The notes under the pieces were generated by a model. It did no database searches and was not told the origin of the DNA. It worked only from the letters and a program-made list of their open reading frames with translations. A DNA stretch of 64,000 nucleotides, taken from the NCBI RefSeq assembly GCF_002006345.1, contig NZ_LZZM01000163.1, forward strand, positions 1-64,000. The letters run 5' to 3'. Numbering within the stretch: the stretch's first letter is position 1; every line of letters begins with the position of its first letter. Made by a program: the position numbers and the translations under genes. The stretch is from Clostridium puniceum. Its GTDB lineage: Bacteria; Bacillota; Clostridia; Clostridiales; Clostridiaceae. This document shows positions 27,530-37,574 of the stretch, piece after piece.

Positions 27530-28092
27530 CTTAATTCCTCTTTTCTAAATTATATCCACATTATTTTTTTAATATCCACAAAATGTTGTAATATAAACTA
27601 ACAAAATATAACTATATATGTTACAATTTTAACTCCTTAGTACAATAGGAATACTATTTCACATTTTCATGTAGATTGTTTTTATAACATATATACTTTA
27701 ATTAAATATTATAAAATATTTTAATTATATAACTATTAGATTATTTTCACAATCTTTACTTAATTTTTAATATATAATTGTCCAACAAAAAGATCAAACA
27801 AATTCTTAATTACACAATATATAGGTGTAAACAAGAAGTATTTGTAAATTATATTGTGCGTTTAAAAGGCTTCATACCTTTTGTAATTTAATTAATATAT
27901 AAATTTTCAAAAATATAATCGAGTATATAAAAAATAACAGTCTGATACAAAATATAAATTGTGCTCTAGTCTGTTATTTTCCTTCACTATATAAACATTA
28001 ATTATACAGAAAAAGTATAATCATTTTCAATAATTATTCCATTATTCAAATGAACAAATATTTAATTATTTTATTGTACATTTACACATAAA
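27530..28092. other. Long AT-rich gap with one terminator-like hairpin
   Basis: No gene was found in about 560 bases. A hairpin AAAATAACAG (27931-27940) / CTGTTATTTT (27971-27980) is flanked by A and T runs on both sides and could terminate in either direction, though no gene ends nearby. A 9-base inverted pair CACAATATA/TATATTGTG lies near 27815-27865. The region may have lost a gene. Confidence 0.45.
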
Positions 28093-28142
28093 TCAGAAGA
28101 TGTTTCAACATTCAATTTTTATCTTACTGAAACACCTTCTGA
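28093..28142 (-). terminator. Terminator after the debranching enzyme gene
   Basis: TCAGAAGATGTTTCA (28093-28107) pairs with 28128-28142 with one mismatch, about 45 bases past the glgX stop. Confidence 0.7.
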
Positions 28143-28185
28143 ATTTTGTTTATATATGCTACAATTAGTTCTTTACATCATATGT

Positions 28186-30318
28186 CTAATTGTTTATTCC
28201 TATTGCAATCATAACAGATCTTGGTTCCATTTCAATCCCATTAGTGATTAAAGGCATTTCCTCAACTGACTCAATAAAATCTTTATCATTAAGCATACCA
28301 GTATTTATCGACATAAGCCACTGAAAGTTAGCAGGCAAATCAGGCAATCTAACCCACTGTTTTTCCCAATGCGTGTTAATTCCAATATAAACAATATCGT
28401 CTTCATCAGTTTTTTCATTAAATCCTGCAAACATAATCCCAAGCACCCATGCTTCCCTCGATGAATCTATATACCACGGCTCATTACCATGTTTACTCAT
28501 ATCAGGTAATCCACATTTTGCTGGACCAGTACTACCTTTAAGAACAGGATGAACTTTTCTAAACTTTATCATATTCTTAAAAAAATCAAATATATCTGCA
28601 TTTTTATCTAGCAAACTCCAATCAATCCATGATATTTCATTATCCTGGCAATATGGATTGTTATTTCCAAATTGTGTATTACAAAATTCATCTCCTGCAA
28701 AAAGCATAGGTGTTCCTCTACTTGCAATAAGAACTGCACATGCATTTTTTATCATTTTTTTTCGAAGTTTCAATACCTCATCAACATCGGTATCTCCTTC
28801 AATCCCGCAATTCCAACTATTATTGTTATTATCACCATCAGTATTATTCCATCCATTAGCTTCATTATGCTTATTATTATAAGAATACAAATCATATAAT
28901 GTAAAACCATCATGGCAGGTTATAAAATTAACCGATGCGTTATGCCCTCTATAAATTGGATCATATAAATCATGAGATCCTGATATTCTATCTGCTATAA
29001 CATGTATTAATCCTGGATCTCCTTTTAAAAATTTACGAACATCATCTCTATACTTACCATTCCATTCTGACCATCTGCTCCAAGATGGAAAGCTTCCAAC
29101 CTGATACAATCCACCTGCATCCCATGCTTCAGCAATTAATTTAACATTTGAAAGAATATGATCAAAGGCTAGATTTTTTAATAACGGTGGCTGACTCATT
29201 GGAGAGCCATCTTCATTACGTCCCAGTATAGATGCAAGATCGAATCTAAAGCCATCTATTCTGTATTCAGTTACCCAATATCTGAGACAATCTAAAATCA
29301 TATTTTGAACATTAGGATGATTACAATTTATTGTATTTCCACATCCACTGAAATTATAATATTTTCCATCAGGAGTAAGCATATAGTATATATTATTGTC
29401 CACTCCTTTAAATGATATATATGGTCCTTTTTCATTACCTTCAGCAGTATGATTAAATACAACATCAAGAATTACTTCTATTCCATTTTCATGAAATTTT
29501 TTAATTAACGATTTTAATTCATCACCTTCTCTATTATACTCAATACCAGCTGTATAGCTTGTATTCGGTGCAAAAAAACTTACTGCATTATATCCCCAAT
29601 AATCTAATAATCTTTTTCCTTTTACAATACGCATATCCTTTAGTTCGTCAAATTCAAATACTGGCATAAGTTCGACTGCATTAATTCCAAGTTCCTTTAA
29701 ATAGGGTATTTTTTCAAATAGACCTTCAAAAGTACCTGGATAACTCACACCAGATGATATATGGTTTGTAAATCCTCTAACATGTAATTCATATATAATT
29801 AAATCCTTCATAGGAATTCTAAGTTGTTTACTATTTCCCCAATCAAAATCGTTTATAACAACTCTTGCTCTATATTGATTTGCATATTCTGGCTTATATC
29901 CCCATTTACTCTGACCTACAACTGCCTTTGCATAAGGATCTAGAAGATATTTACTGCTGTCAAAAATTAATCCCTTTTCCAAATTGTATGGACCATCAAT
30001 GCTATAAGCATATTCAAGCTCTTCAATATTTAATCCAAATACAATCATAGAATAAACAGTTCCTATCTTATAATGTTCAGGAAATGGAATTATAGCAAAT
30101 GGTTCATATTCATTTCTTTTAAATAAAACTAATTTAACCGAAGTAGCATTTTGAGAACTAATAGTAAAGCTAACTCCTCCTGGAACAATAACAGATCCAT
30201 TTTCAAGATATAATCCTGGACGAATTTTAAATCCGCTTTCTTCATCTATAGGACGTAAACTTTTATTATATCCATTTTCTAAATCACAAAAATTCATTTC
30301 AATTCCAGATACCTTCAT
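28186..30318 (-). CDS. glgX: Glycogen debranching enzyme GlgX / isoamylase-type GH13
   Basis: This 710-residue GH13 enzyme cleaves alpha-1,6 branches in glycogen or limit dextrins. It has an N-terminal CBM48 domain (about residues 20-150, with PGLYLENGSVIVPGG) and the GH13 barrel with IYELHVRGFT, LDVVFNHTAEG, the nucleophile Asp in GFRFDLASILGRN, the acid Glu in LIAEAWDAGGLYQ and the third acid in FITCHDGF. A C-terminal beta domain follows. The start is ATG at 30318 after AGGAGTGAG. It has no other glycogen gene beside it; the hemerythrin-GGDEF pseudogene precedes it on the same strand. Confidence 0.92.
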   Translation of the reverse strand: MKVSGIEMNFCDLENGYNKSLRPIDEESGFKIRPGLYLENGSVIVPGGVSFTISSQNATSVKLVLFKRNEYEPFAIIPFPEHYKIGTVYSMIVFGLNIEELEYAYSIDGPYNLEKGLIFDSSKYLLDPYAKAVVGQSKWGYKPEYANQYRARVVINDFDWGNSKQLRIPMKDLIIYELHVRGFTNHISSGVSYPGTFEGLFEKIPYLKELGINAVELMPVFEFDELKDMRIVKGKRLLDYWGYNAVSFFAPNTSYTAGIEYNREGDELKSLIKKFHENGIEVILDVVFNHTAEGNEKGPYISFKGVDNNIYYMLTPDGKYYNFSGCGNTINCNHPNVQNMILDCLRYWVTEYRIDGFRFDLASILGRNEDGSPMSQPPLLKNLAFDHILSNVKLIAEAWDAGGLYQVGSFPSWSRWSEWNGKYRDDVRKFLKGDPGLIHVIADRISGSHDLYDPIYRGHNASVNFITCHDGFTLYDLYSYNNKHNEANGWNNTDGDNNNNSWNCGIEGDTDVDEVLKLRKKMIKNACAVLIASRGTPMLFAGDEFCNTQFGNNNPYCQDNEISWIDWSLLDKNADIFDFFKNMIKFRKVHPVLKGSTGPAKCGLPDMSKHGNEPWYIDSSREAWVLGIMFAGFNEKTDEDDIVYIGINTHWEKQWVRLPDLPANFQWLMSINTGMLNDKDFIESVEEMPLITNGIEMEPRSVMIAIGINN

Positions 30319-30345
30319 TTATCTCACTCCTATTCCTATTCAAAA

Positions 30346-31972
30346 TTAGGATTTACTAAATAAATTAAAAAATTGTATATCTTCATTTATCAAATGTTCA
30401 ATAATAACATCATCTGCTAAAAAAGAAAAAAAAGCCGATGGATTAAGTTCTCTATTTTGATAACACTGTTTTAATTGAAACATCTTTCCGATTAAATTTT
30501 TATGAATTTTACTATGTTTATCATAATCTTTATACTCCATATTAGCTAAAAATTCTTCTTCGGTATCAAAGTGATTTACTATTTTTTCTATTAATATATC
30601 CAGCTTGTCTATACTCTTTTCAAAATCCATTTCTATAATTGAAACATTAATTAAATCATTTAATAATGCTAAGAGTTCTTGATGCTCTTTATCAACGTCT
30701 TCATTTCCACTGTTCCATTCATTATTCCATTGAAGTTTTTCTGCCTTAATTTCAATTGCTTATTCAAACTTAGTGGCAATTATAAAATTTTTACCTTGCT
30801 CTTGTGAACTAATTAATAATTTATTTAATCTTTCTTGCCATTGTTTAAGAGATTCAGCCTTTACTCTTTCTGAAACTCCAAAACTAGCCATAAATTTGCC
30901 TACAATAGGATGTATAGTCTCATTTAAAGCTCTACGAATTTTTTCAGCAACTACAATTCCACCACTTTTATTTGTTTTTGGCATTAACAATATAAATTTT
31001 TCATCATCTATTCTAACTAAAATATCATATTTACGTATTACACTTTTTGCTATTTTAGCAGTTTCCTTTACCATTTCTTCCTTAGCTGAAGAGTCTAATT
31101 TATGCGTTTTTAAATTATCTAATGTTAACATGATCATTGCAAGAGGATCATTATATCTATCTGCTCTTTCAATTTCTTCTGCAATTCTTTTATTGAAAAA
31201 ATCTATACTTAATAGACCTATATCTTCATCCTTATAGGAAACCTTGTTAAAGTTAGCTTCTTGCTTAATTTTTTCTGTAACATCTCTTGCGGATGCATAT
31301 ATATATTTACTATTAATTTGAATATACCATTCTAAATACCTATATCCTCCAACTTTTGAATTTATTCTATTTACAAACCCTGATATCGGTTCTAATTCAT
31401 TTAAATTTCTTATTGCATTCATAGTTTTAGGTAAATCTTCTTTGTTAACTAAAGAAAGAAAATTCTTTTCTTCAAATTCTTCTGCAGTATATCCTAACAC
31501 TTTTTCAAATTCTCTATTTACTTTAAGAAAATTCAGATTTTCATCTATAACACATAACATGTCTATATTAACTTTTAAAATTCCTTCTATTTCTTTTCCT
31601 TTTATATATTCTTTACTAACATCATTAAATATACAGGCAAAAATGCTCCTTGTCTAATATAAAAATAGTTATTCTAATCCATTTATATACAGCCTTATTA
31701 TAGACATCAATGACTACAGTTTTATTGTTAATAATTGCTTCTTGAAATGCCCTTTTCCACTCGTCTCCAATAACATTACCTATTTCAAAGATTTCATTAT
31801 AATTTTTTCCAATAACTTCATAATCTTTTAATCCTATCATGCTTTCATATATATTGTTCACATCTAAAAATTCACAATCATATGGAACACCATCTTTATC
31901 AAAAATAGCTTTATGGTATGACAAAGCTACTGGTGATTTTTTAAACAAATATTCTAATAGCTGCTCTTTCAC
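30346..31972 (-). pseudogene. PAS-PAS-GGDEF-hemerythrin protein, frameshifted and interrupted
   Basis: The rebuilt protein has an N-terminal PAS domain (KSPVALSYHKAIFDKDGVPY), a second PAS (LCVIDENLNFLKVN, RYLEWYIQIN), a GGDEF domain and a C-terminal hemerythrin (DVDKEHQELL, HFDTEEEFL, HLINED). Two lesions break it. A fifth T in a T-run near 31641 shifts the frame; four Ts would join HFACIFNDVSK. An in-frame TAA at 30762-30760 falls between GGDEF and hemerythrin. The GGDEF signature is degenerate (RIDDEKF), so even the ancestor probably did not make c-di-GMP. The first metal-binding helix of the hemerythrin lies before any usable internal ATG. Confidence 0.85.
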
Positions 31973-32363
31973 TCTAATGCATCTCCATTCATACTAATAA
32001 AATTTTTATATTGCTGTCTATTTAAAATCCATCATTAGCTTTTAATCTTCACATCTATTTTCAATATCTTTCATTGAAAATAAATACAATAATTCCTCAT
32101 ACATACATTATTCTACAAAAACAAATTTTATCCTTTACTTCTTCTCTAAAACATAATTAAATTTTAAACTTTTCAGTGTAAATAAAAAGCACTTAGCCAC
32201 ATAAAATTTGAATATTTTATATAAATATTCTTTTACTTCATGTTACTAAGCACTTTTGAATAATAAATTTAAAAATATATATTATTTTATTCTAAACTTA
32301 AAAAGTTCATTTGATAAAGATGCTGAAAGCTCATCTAAAATATATGTCTCCTTAGAATAGTTT
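31973..32363. other. Gap with nested hairpin downstream-facing
   Basis: No gene is visible. AAAAGCACTTAG (32185-32196) pairs with CTAAGCACTTTT (32246-32257) apart from two positions, and encloses GAATATTT/AAATATTC. It is a likely terminator for the flavodiiron gene ending at 32364. Confidence 0.55.
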
Positions 32364-34892
32364 TTAAAAAATTTCAGTAAACAGCTTATTTTCTTTTACC
32401 TCTTGTGTAACTTTTACGATATTTTTAGTGTCCCCAATCAATATAGCTCCACATAAACGATTATTTGCAAAATAATATTTTGTGTAAGTGTTTTTAACTG
32501 GATCTTTAAATTCTACTGTTTTGTATTTAAGATAAGGATTCTTTCCATTATCTCCAATTGAATATAATGAAGTATTCATTCCATTGAACGTTAAAGCAGC
32601 ATCTACGGTTTCATAAGCTAATGAATCTCCAGCTGCATTTGCTCCTGCAACCTTACCCATTTCTAAAGCTTGAGGCCAAATACCATAGTTTACTCCATTA
32701 TATTCTGCACAATCTCCACATGCATAAATATTAGAAATATTAGTCTCCATTTTTTCATTTACAACTATAGCTCTATTAGTATTAATTCCTGCTTCTTTTG
32801 CTATTTGGGAATTAGCTACAATGCCACAAGATACAATAACAAGATCTGCAGCAATAACTTCATTACCATTAATTCTTACACCTGTAACTGATTTTCTACC
32901 TTCTATTTCGTCAATCTTAACATTTAATTTTACATTTATTCCAGTTCCTTTAATTATATCTTCTAGGAACTTTCCACCTTCGTAATCTAATTGAGCTCCC
33001 ATTAATTTATCTGCAATTTCTAATACAGTAACTTTACATTGTGACTTACGTAATTCCCAAGCTGCTTCAAGGCCAAGAACTCCGCCACCAATTACAACAA
33101 TATTTTTTACGTTTGGTAATAATTCCATAACTTTATCAGTATCAGAAATATTACGAATTGCTATAACTGATTCTTTATTAATTCCTTTAATTGGAGGAAG
33201 AAAACCTTCAGAGCCTAAAGCATAAATACATTTATCATATTTAAGTTTAATTCCATCCTTGAAAAGAACTTCCTTTCCTTTTGTGTCAATCTTAACAACT
33301 TCTTTATCAAGTACATTTGTTATATTCTTTTCTTGGTACCAAGCTTCGTCATGAATTGCAATTTGTTTTGGATTAAATTTGGCTATCATTGATTTGGTTA
33401 ACATTGGACGGTTATATCCTAGCACTTTTTCATTTGAAGCCAAAACTATAGAACAAGTTTCATTTCGTTCTCTTATTGCCGTTGCCGCACTTATTCCCGC
33501 TGCACCATTTCCAAGAACTAAATAAATCTCATTTGTATTTTTCTTATAATCACTTTCATCGACTTCAACAGAAATGAAATTTTCCTTTCCGACTCCACAA
33601 ACAGGACAAATTTCAAGGCTAGAATCAAATATTTCACCGCAAACTAAACATTTTACTAGTGTTCTCTTTGCTGATTTTTTCTTTGGATTTTCTTTATTTT
33701 GCACTATACATCCAAAGTTATAACCATAGTCATAAGCTTCACTTAGATCATTGTCACTTGGCTTAAACTTAATACGTAATCCATCAATAACCTTCATGTT
33801 AAGCTGTTTTAATCTTTGAATAATATGTGGAACACCTTCACCACTCCAGCCATAACTTCCAAATGCACTAGCAAATTTTCCACCATGAGTTCTTGCAAAA
33901 ATTGATATAGTTAAATCCCAAATTGGCTCTAATGCTTCACCTACAATTGTAGGAGTACCAAAAAGAATACCATCAGCAAATCCTAATTCTTCTAATACCT
34001 TACTTTTTTCTGTTTCTAATAAATCATAATCTCTTACATCCACATCTCCACTAGCTTTAATTCCTTTAGCTATCTCACCTGCTAATTGCTTTGTGTATCC
34101 ATAAGCGCTTACATACGGGATTATTACTGTTTTTCTTGGATTTGGATTAATTACTTCACACCATTTAGCATTAATTGCTTTAATTTCTTCTATTCTACAA
34201 TCAATTACTGGACCATGCCCTGTACAAATCATATCTATATCTAAATCTTTAATTCTATCTAATGCTTTTACCATAAAAGGCTTCTTAAAAGGTCCGATAA
34301 TATTATCAAAGTAATATTTGTTAGCCCTCATATAACCTTCATTATCTTTAACCTTACTTAGCAGAATTTCATCAAAACTATAATGTGATCCAAAGGAATC
34401 ACAAGTAAGTAGAGTTTTATCCTCTTCAATATACGTATACATTGTGTCAGGCCAATGTAAATTAGGAAGAACCATAAATCGTAAAGTTTTATCTCCTAAA
34501 TCTAAAGTGTCATTTTCTTTTACTGATATACTGTAAAAATCGCGATTTACAATATTTTTCAAAAAACCTATTGCAACTCCAGTTCCTACAATTTTAATAT
34601 TAGGATTCATTTCAATAAGTTTTTCTATGCTTCCTGCATGATCTGGTTCTGTGTGATTAACTACAATATAATCAATATCACTAATATTTACTAACTTATT
34701 TAGCGCTTCCAAGTATCCATCTAAAAATTTAGCTTTTGCTGTTTCAAATAATACTATTTTTTCACTTGTTTTAAGTAGATATGAATTATATGAAGTTCCA
34801 AACTCAGTTTCCATAACAATATCAAATACTTTTAAATCAGGATCCAATACTCCTGTCCAATAAAAATTCTTTTTTAGTTCCAGTGTCTTCAT
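32364..34892 (-). CDS. Class-F-type flavodiiron protein fused to rubredoxin and NADH:rubredoxin oxidoreductase
   Basis: This 842-residue fusion should reduce O2 to water or NO to N2O using NADH without separate electron carriers. Domains in order are: a metallo-beta-lactamase-like diiron domain (1-250) with HTEPDHAGS, WPDTMYTY, CDSFGSHY and GHGP; a flavodoxin FMN domain (about 255-400, GSYGWSGEG); a short-spacer rubredoxin near 415-435 (CLVC, ten residues, CPVC); and a FAD/NAD(P)H oxidoreductase to the end (VLGNGAAGISAA, VIGGGVLGLEAAWEL, IYACGDCAEYNG). This matches the class F flavodiiron proteins known from clostridia such as C. difficile. The start follows GGAGG. It is monocistronic. Confidence 0.93.
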   Translation of the reverse strand: MKTLELKKNFYWTGVLDPDLKVFDIVMETEFGTSYNSYLLKTSEKIVLFETAKAKFLDGYLEALNKLVNISDIDYIVVNHTEPDHAGSIEKLIEMNPNIKIVGTGVAIGFLKNIVNRDFYSISVKENDTLDLGDKTLRFMVLPNLHWPDTMYTYIEEDKTLLTCDSFGSHYSFDEILLSKVKDNEGYMRANKYYFDNIIGPFKKPFMVKALDRIKDLDIDMICTGHGPVIDCRIEEIKAINAKWCEVINPNPRKTVIIPYVSAYGYTKQLAGEIAKGIKASGDVDVRDYDLLETEKSKVLEELGFADGILFGTPTIVGEALEPIWDLTISIFARTHGGKFASAFGSYGWSGEGVPHIIQRLKQLNMKVIDGLRIKFKPSDNDLSEAYDYGYNFGCIVQNKENPKKKSAKRTLVKCLVCGEIFDSSLEICPVCGVGKENFISVEVDESDYKKNTNEIYLVLGNGAAGISAATAIRERNETCSIVLASNEKVLGYNRPMLTKSMIAKFNPKQIAIHDEAWYQEKNITNVLDKEVVKIDTKGKEVLFKDGIKLKYDKCIYALGSEGFLPPIKGINKESVIAIRNISDTDKVMELLPNVKNIVVIGGGVLGLEAAWELRKSQCKVTVLEIADKLMGAQLDYEGGKFLEDIIKGTGINVKLNVKIDEIEGRKSVTGVRINGNEVIAADLVIVSCGIVANSQIAKEAGINTNRAIVVNEKMETNISNIYACGDCAEYNGVNYGIWPQALEMGKVAGANAAGDSLAYETVDAALTFNGMNTSLYSIGDNGKNPYLKYKTVEFKDPVKNTYTKYYFANNRLCGAILIGDTKNIVKVTQEVKENKLFTEIF

Positions 34893-34982
34893 GTAAAAAT
34901 CCTCCTTCTCAATGCCAATCTTATTAGTTTATTATGACAATATTATACCTCTTTATAGTCACTAATAGATATAATTTTCTTA

Positions 34983-36239
34983 TTAAATAAAAAAATAATA
35001 TGAATTTAAAAGATAAGTTTCATTATATTTACAAGTCATTTTCCATAATTTGTTTTTAATTATACTAATAGATATTTTTCCTTGCTTATAATCATCAATA
35101 CTTTTTAAAAAACTCTTTTTTTCCTTATCTTCTGCAATATTCTTAAAATATCCCCAAACATGCATTATAGCATTTATTGAATTTCCTAATGTAACTTCCA
35201 TTTCCATTGCTTCTTCTATGAAATTGTAAAATTTAATAACTGGATAATCGTTTTTATCTTTTAATAATTTTCTTATTTCTAAATAATTTGAAGGAGAATT
35301 TTCTAATACGGTATATTTATATCTGCTCCATTCATCTTCAAGTTTTTTAATTTTATTCTCTTTAGTTGTAGCATTTATGCATTTAACTGCTGAAAGATTC
35401 TTATCTTTAACTTCAAGCATTATATCAACATCTTCTCTTTCTAAGCTTTCATAAAAATCAATAAATTTATTAATTCTTATAGTATTTGAATGAGAACCTA
35501 ATTTCTTTAAAGGATTCTGCTGAGAATAATGAATCTTTTGATAACCATCTTTTTCTTTCCAAGTTTTTTTGCATTTATTAATCCAATATATATCATCTTT
35601 TTCTTTATCATATGGATTAAGCTCATTATGGAGATTATCAAAAATTACTGGAATCTTATTATTTATGCCTATTTCTAAAACATCATTTATATTATAGGAT
35701 TTATCATCATTTTCAATAACGAGTCTATGTTTTACAGCATCACTCAAACGCTCATAATTAGTTATAAACCTTTTTATTGCCTGCCCTTTGTCATTATAAA
35801 CACCACCAATATGAAGTACAATTTTATGTTCACTTCCTACACCAAGACTATCTAGAACCTTAGTATGATAATTCAAGTCATCAATTGCTCTATTTACAAC
35901 TTCTATATTAGATGAATTAAGCACAGTATATTGGCCAGGATGCATCGAAACTCTCATAACACTTTTCCTTATTTTTTCTCCTATTTCACTTAATTTTGAA
36001 GAAAAAATATTTTCCCATGAAAGAACATTAATTGGACTTGAACCAAATGGAATCAAATCAGAACTAATCCTAAAAAGCCTTATATTATTTTCAATATTAT
36101 AATCAATTATATTTTCAAGAGAATTTAAATTATGTAAAATTAATTGTAATAATTTATCTTCATTTGCATTTTTAGCTGTGCAGCTTTTTAAATTCGTATT
36201 TGGTACTCCAATAGTTAAACATGCATATCCTATACTCAT
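34983..36239 (-). CDS. uvsE: UV damage endonuclease UvsE with C-terminal DUF1722-like domain
   Basis: Residues 1 to about 290 are a UVDE-type TIM-barrel nuclease that nicks 5' of UV photoproducts. It has GYACLTIGVPN, RISSDLIPFGS, MHPGQYTVL, VLHIGGVYNDK, VIENDDKSY, FDNLHNELNP and MLEVKDKN, covering the metal-site His, Glu and Asp positions. The B. subtilis protein has about 320 residues; this one has 418. The extra 120 residues (WSRYKYTVLENSPSNY, IMHVWGYFKN, DYKQGKIS, YLLNSYYF) match the pattern of DUF1722/YbgA domains. The start follows AGGGGTT. Confidence 0.9.
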   Translation of the reverse strand: MSIGYACLTIGVPNTNLKSCTAKNANEDKLLQLILHNLNSLENIIDYNIENNIRLFRISSDLIPFGSSPINVLSWENIFSSKLSEIGEKIRKSVMRVSMHPGQYTVLNSSNIEVVNRAIDDLNYHTKVLDSLGVGSEHKIVLHIGGVYNDKGQAIKRFITNYERLSDAVKHRLVIENDDKSYNINDVLEIGINNKIPVIFDNLHNELNPYDKEKDDIYWINKCKKTWKEKDGYQKIHYSQQNPLKKLGSHSNTIRINKFIDFYESLEREDVDIMLEVKDKNLSAVKCINATTKENKIKKLEDEWSRYKYTVLENSPSNYLEIRKLLKDKNDYPVIKFYNFIEEAMEMEVTLGNSINAIMHVWGYFKNIAEDKEKKSFLKSIDDYKQGKISISIIKNKLWKMTCKYNETYLLNSYYFFI

Positions 36240-36315
36240 TTTTTAACCCCTTTCATATTTTAAAATAATATTACCATATTTATTTGCATAATGATAAAAA
36301 TTTGTACATGAATAA

Positions 36316-36357
36316 AAAGCCATTTTACACAAATTCTAACTTAGGCAAAATGACTTT
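36316..36357 (-). terminator. Terminator after the flavodoxin-like gene
   Basis: AAAGCCATTTT (36316-36326) pairs with AAAATGACTTT (36347-36357) with one mismatch. The minus strand continues into TTTTTATT. Confidence 0.75.
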
Positions 36358-36408
36358 CATATTATATATTAATATTTAATTATTTAGTACATTTTATACA
36401 ACAATATT

Positions 36409-37032
36409 TTAACGTATAAAATTAGTAACAGCTCTAGATTCTTTTTCAGGTAATGAGATTCCTGCTTCTTTACCAGCTTGTATAGATTTTAAAAGCCAAG
36501 CCATATTTTTTCCTAAAGTTCTCATTGTTTGCATACCTTCTAAATCTTGTTTAACTTCTTCTGGAGTATTTCCATGAACCATATTCCAATATTGAGAAGA
36601 TACAACAGGCATATTTGAAATAGTAAAATATTTATTTAATTGCTCAAAAGCAGCTGTCGAACCACCACGACGACAACTTACAATTGCTGCACCAGGTTTG
36701 TATTGAAAACTGTTTCCAGCATAAAAAAACCTATCTAAAAAAGACGTTATTGCACCAGAAGCAGCAGCATAATGTACTGGTGATCCAAAAATAAATCCAT
36801 CAGCTTCTTTAGCTTTCTCTAAAGCTTCATTTACCGTATCATCATTAAATACACACACACCATTAGTTTTATAACATCCTCCACAAGCCATGCAGCCACG
36901 AACAGGCTTATTTCCAACATGGAATATTTCAGCTTCAATATTTTCCTTTTCTAATTCTTTAGCAATTTCAGTTAAAGCTGTATAAGTACACCCCTTTACT
37001 TTAGGACTACCATTAATAAGTAATACTTTCAT
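36409..37032 (-). CDS. NAD(P)H-dependent flavodoxin-like oxidoreductase (FMN reductase family)
   Basis: This 207-residue flavodoxin-fold protein has INGSPKVKGCTYTAL (the FMN phosphate loop), a CxxCxxC-like CMACGGCYKTNGVC segment at about 47-60, and FGSPVHYAAASGAITSFLDR for the flavin ring. This is the iron-sulfur flavoprotein-like or multimeric flavodoxin WrbA-type group, which reduces quinones, azo compounds or metals. It starts with ATG at 37032 after GAGGTG and stands alone between uvsE and tRNA-Trp. The true substrate is unknown. Confidence 0.85.
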   Translation of the reverse strand: MKVLLINGSPKVKGCTYTALTEIAKELEKENIEAEIFHVGNKPVRGCMACGGCYKTNGVCVFNDDTVNEALEKAKEADGFIFGSPVHYAAASGAITSFLDRFFYAGNSFQYKPGAAIVSCRRGGSTAAFEQLNKYFTISNMPVVSSQYWNMVHGNTPEEVKQDLEGMQTMRTLGKNMAWLLKSIQAGKEAGISLPEKESRAVTNFIR

Positions 37033-37192
37033 AATTACACCTCATTTTAATTGTATATTTTATACATTGATATTATTAATATACAACAATGCGGTTACAA
37101 AAGATAGCACGCACTTAAAAGTACGATACTATCCAAAAGGAAAGTTAGAAATAAAAATTAACAAATTTTTATTTCTTGCTATTTTAATACGT

Positions 37193-37222
37193 AAAAAAAG
37201 CCGTAATGCAACGCACTACGAC
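37193..37222 (-). terminator. Terminator after tRNA-Trp
   Basis: A nine-pair stem with two G-U pairs (37200-37208 with 37214-37222) is followed on the minus strand by seven T residues, beginning six bases after the tRNA 3' CCA. Confidence 0.8.
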
Positions 37223-37227
37223 CTTGA

Positions 37228-37302
37228 TGGCAGGGGCACTAGGATTTGAACCCAGAACCAATGGTTTTGGAGACCACTACTCTACCGTTGAGCCATACCC
37301 CT
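37228..37302 (-). tRNA. tRNA-Trp (CCA anticodon)
   Basis: A 75-nucleotide cloverleaf on the minus strand has acceptor arms AGGGGTA / TGCCCCT, an anticodon loop CTCCAAA giving anticodon CCA, a TTCAAAT T-loop, discriminator G and an encoded 3' CCA. An intrinsic terminator follows directly, so it is a single-tRNA transcript. Confidence 0.95.
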
Positions 37303-37488
37303 AAGACATTAATTAGTATATAACATAAATCTAAATAAAGCAACAAGTTTTTTGTTTACTACCCTATTTTTTTATTCTTTATAAAATTAATATTATTCAT
37401 TATATTAATTTTAGGCCTAAATTTATAAAAAATAAAGATAATTCTCATCAATTAATTACAATTTTTTGACGCCATAACCACATAAATA

Positions 37489-37541
37489 GACACATTAAAA
37501 ATAATAGAAAACTATCCTTAATCTATTATTTTTAATGTGTC
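37489..37541. terminator. Perfect 20-base terminator stem
   Basis: Arms 37489-37508 and 37522-37541 are fully complementary around a 13-base loop. The hairpin lies 33 bases past the ZnuA-like gene. Confidence 0.8.
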
Positions 37542-37574
37542 TTATTCTTCATTTTCTATAAAAATTTCTCGTAT

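Noticed and set aside
37067-37249. A 60-codon plus-strand frame beside tRNA-Trp
   Set aside because: It reads antisense through the tRNA terminator and into the tRNA, with no ribosome site and no plausible protein pattern.
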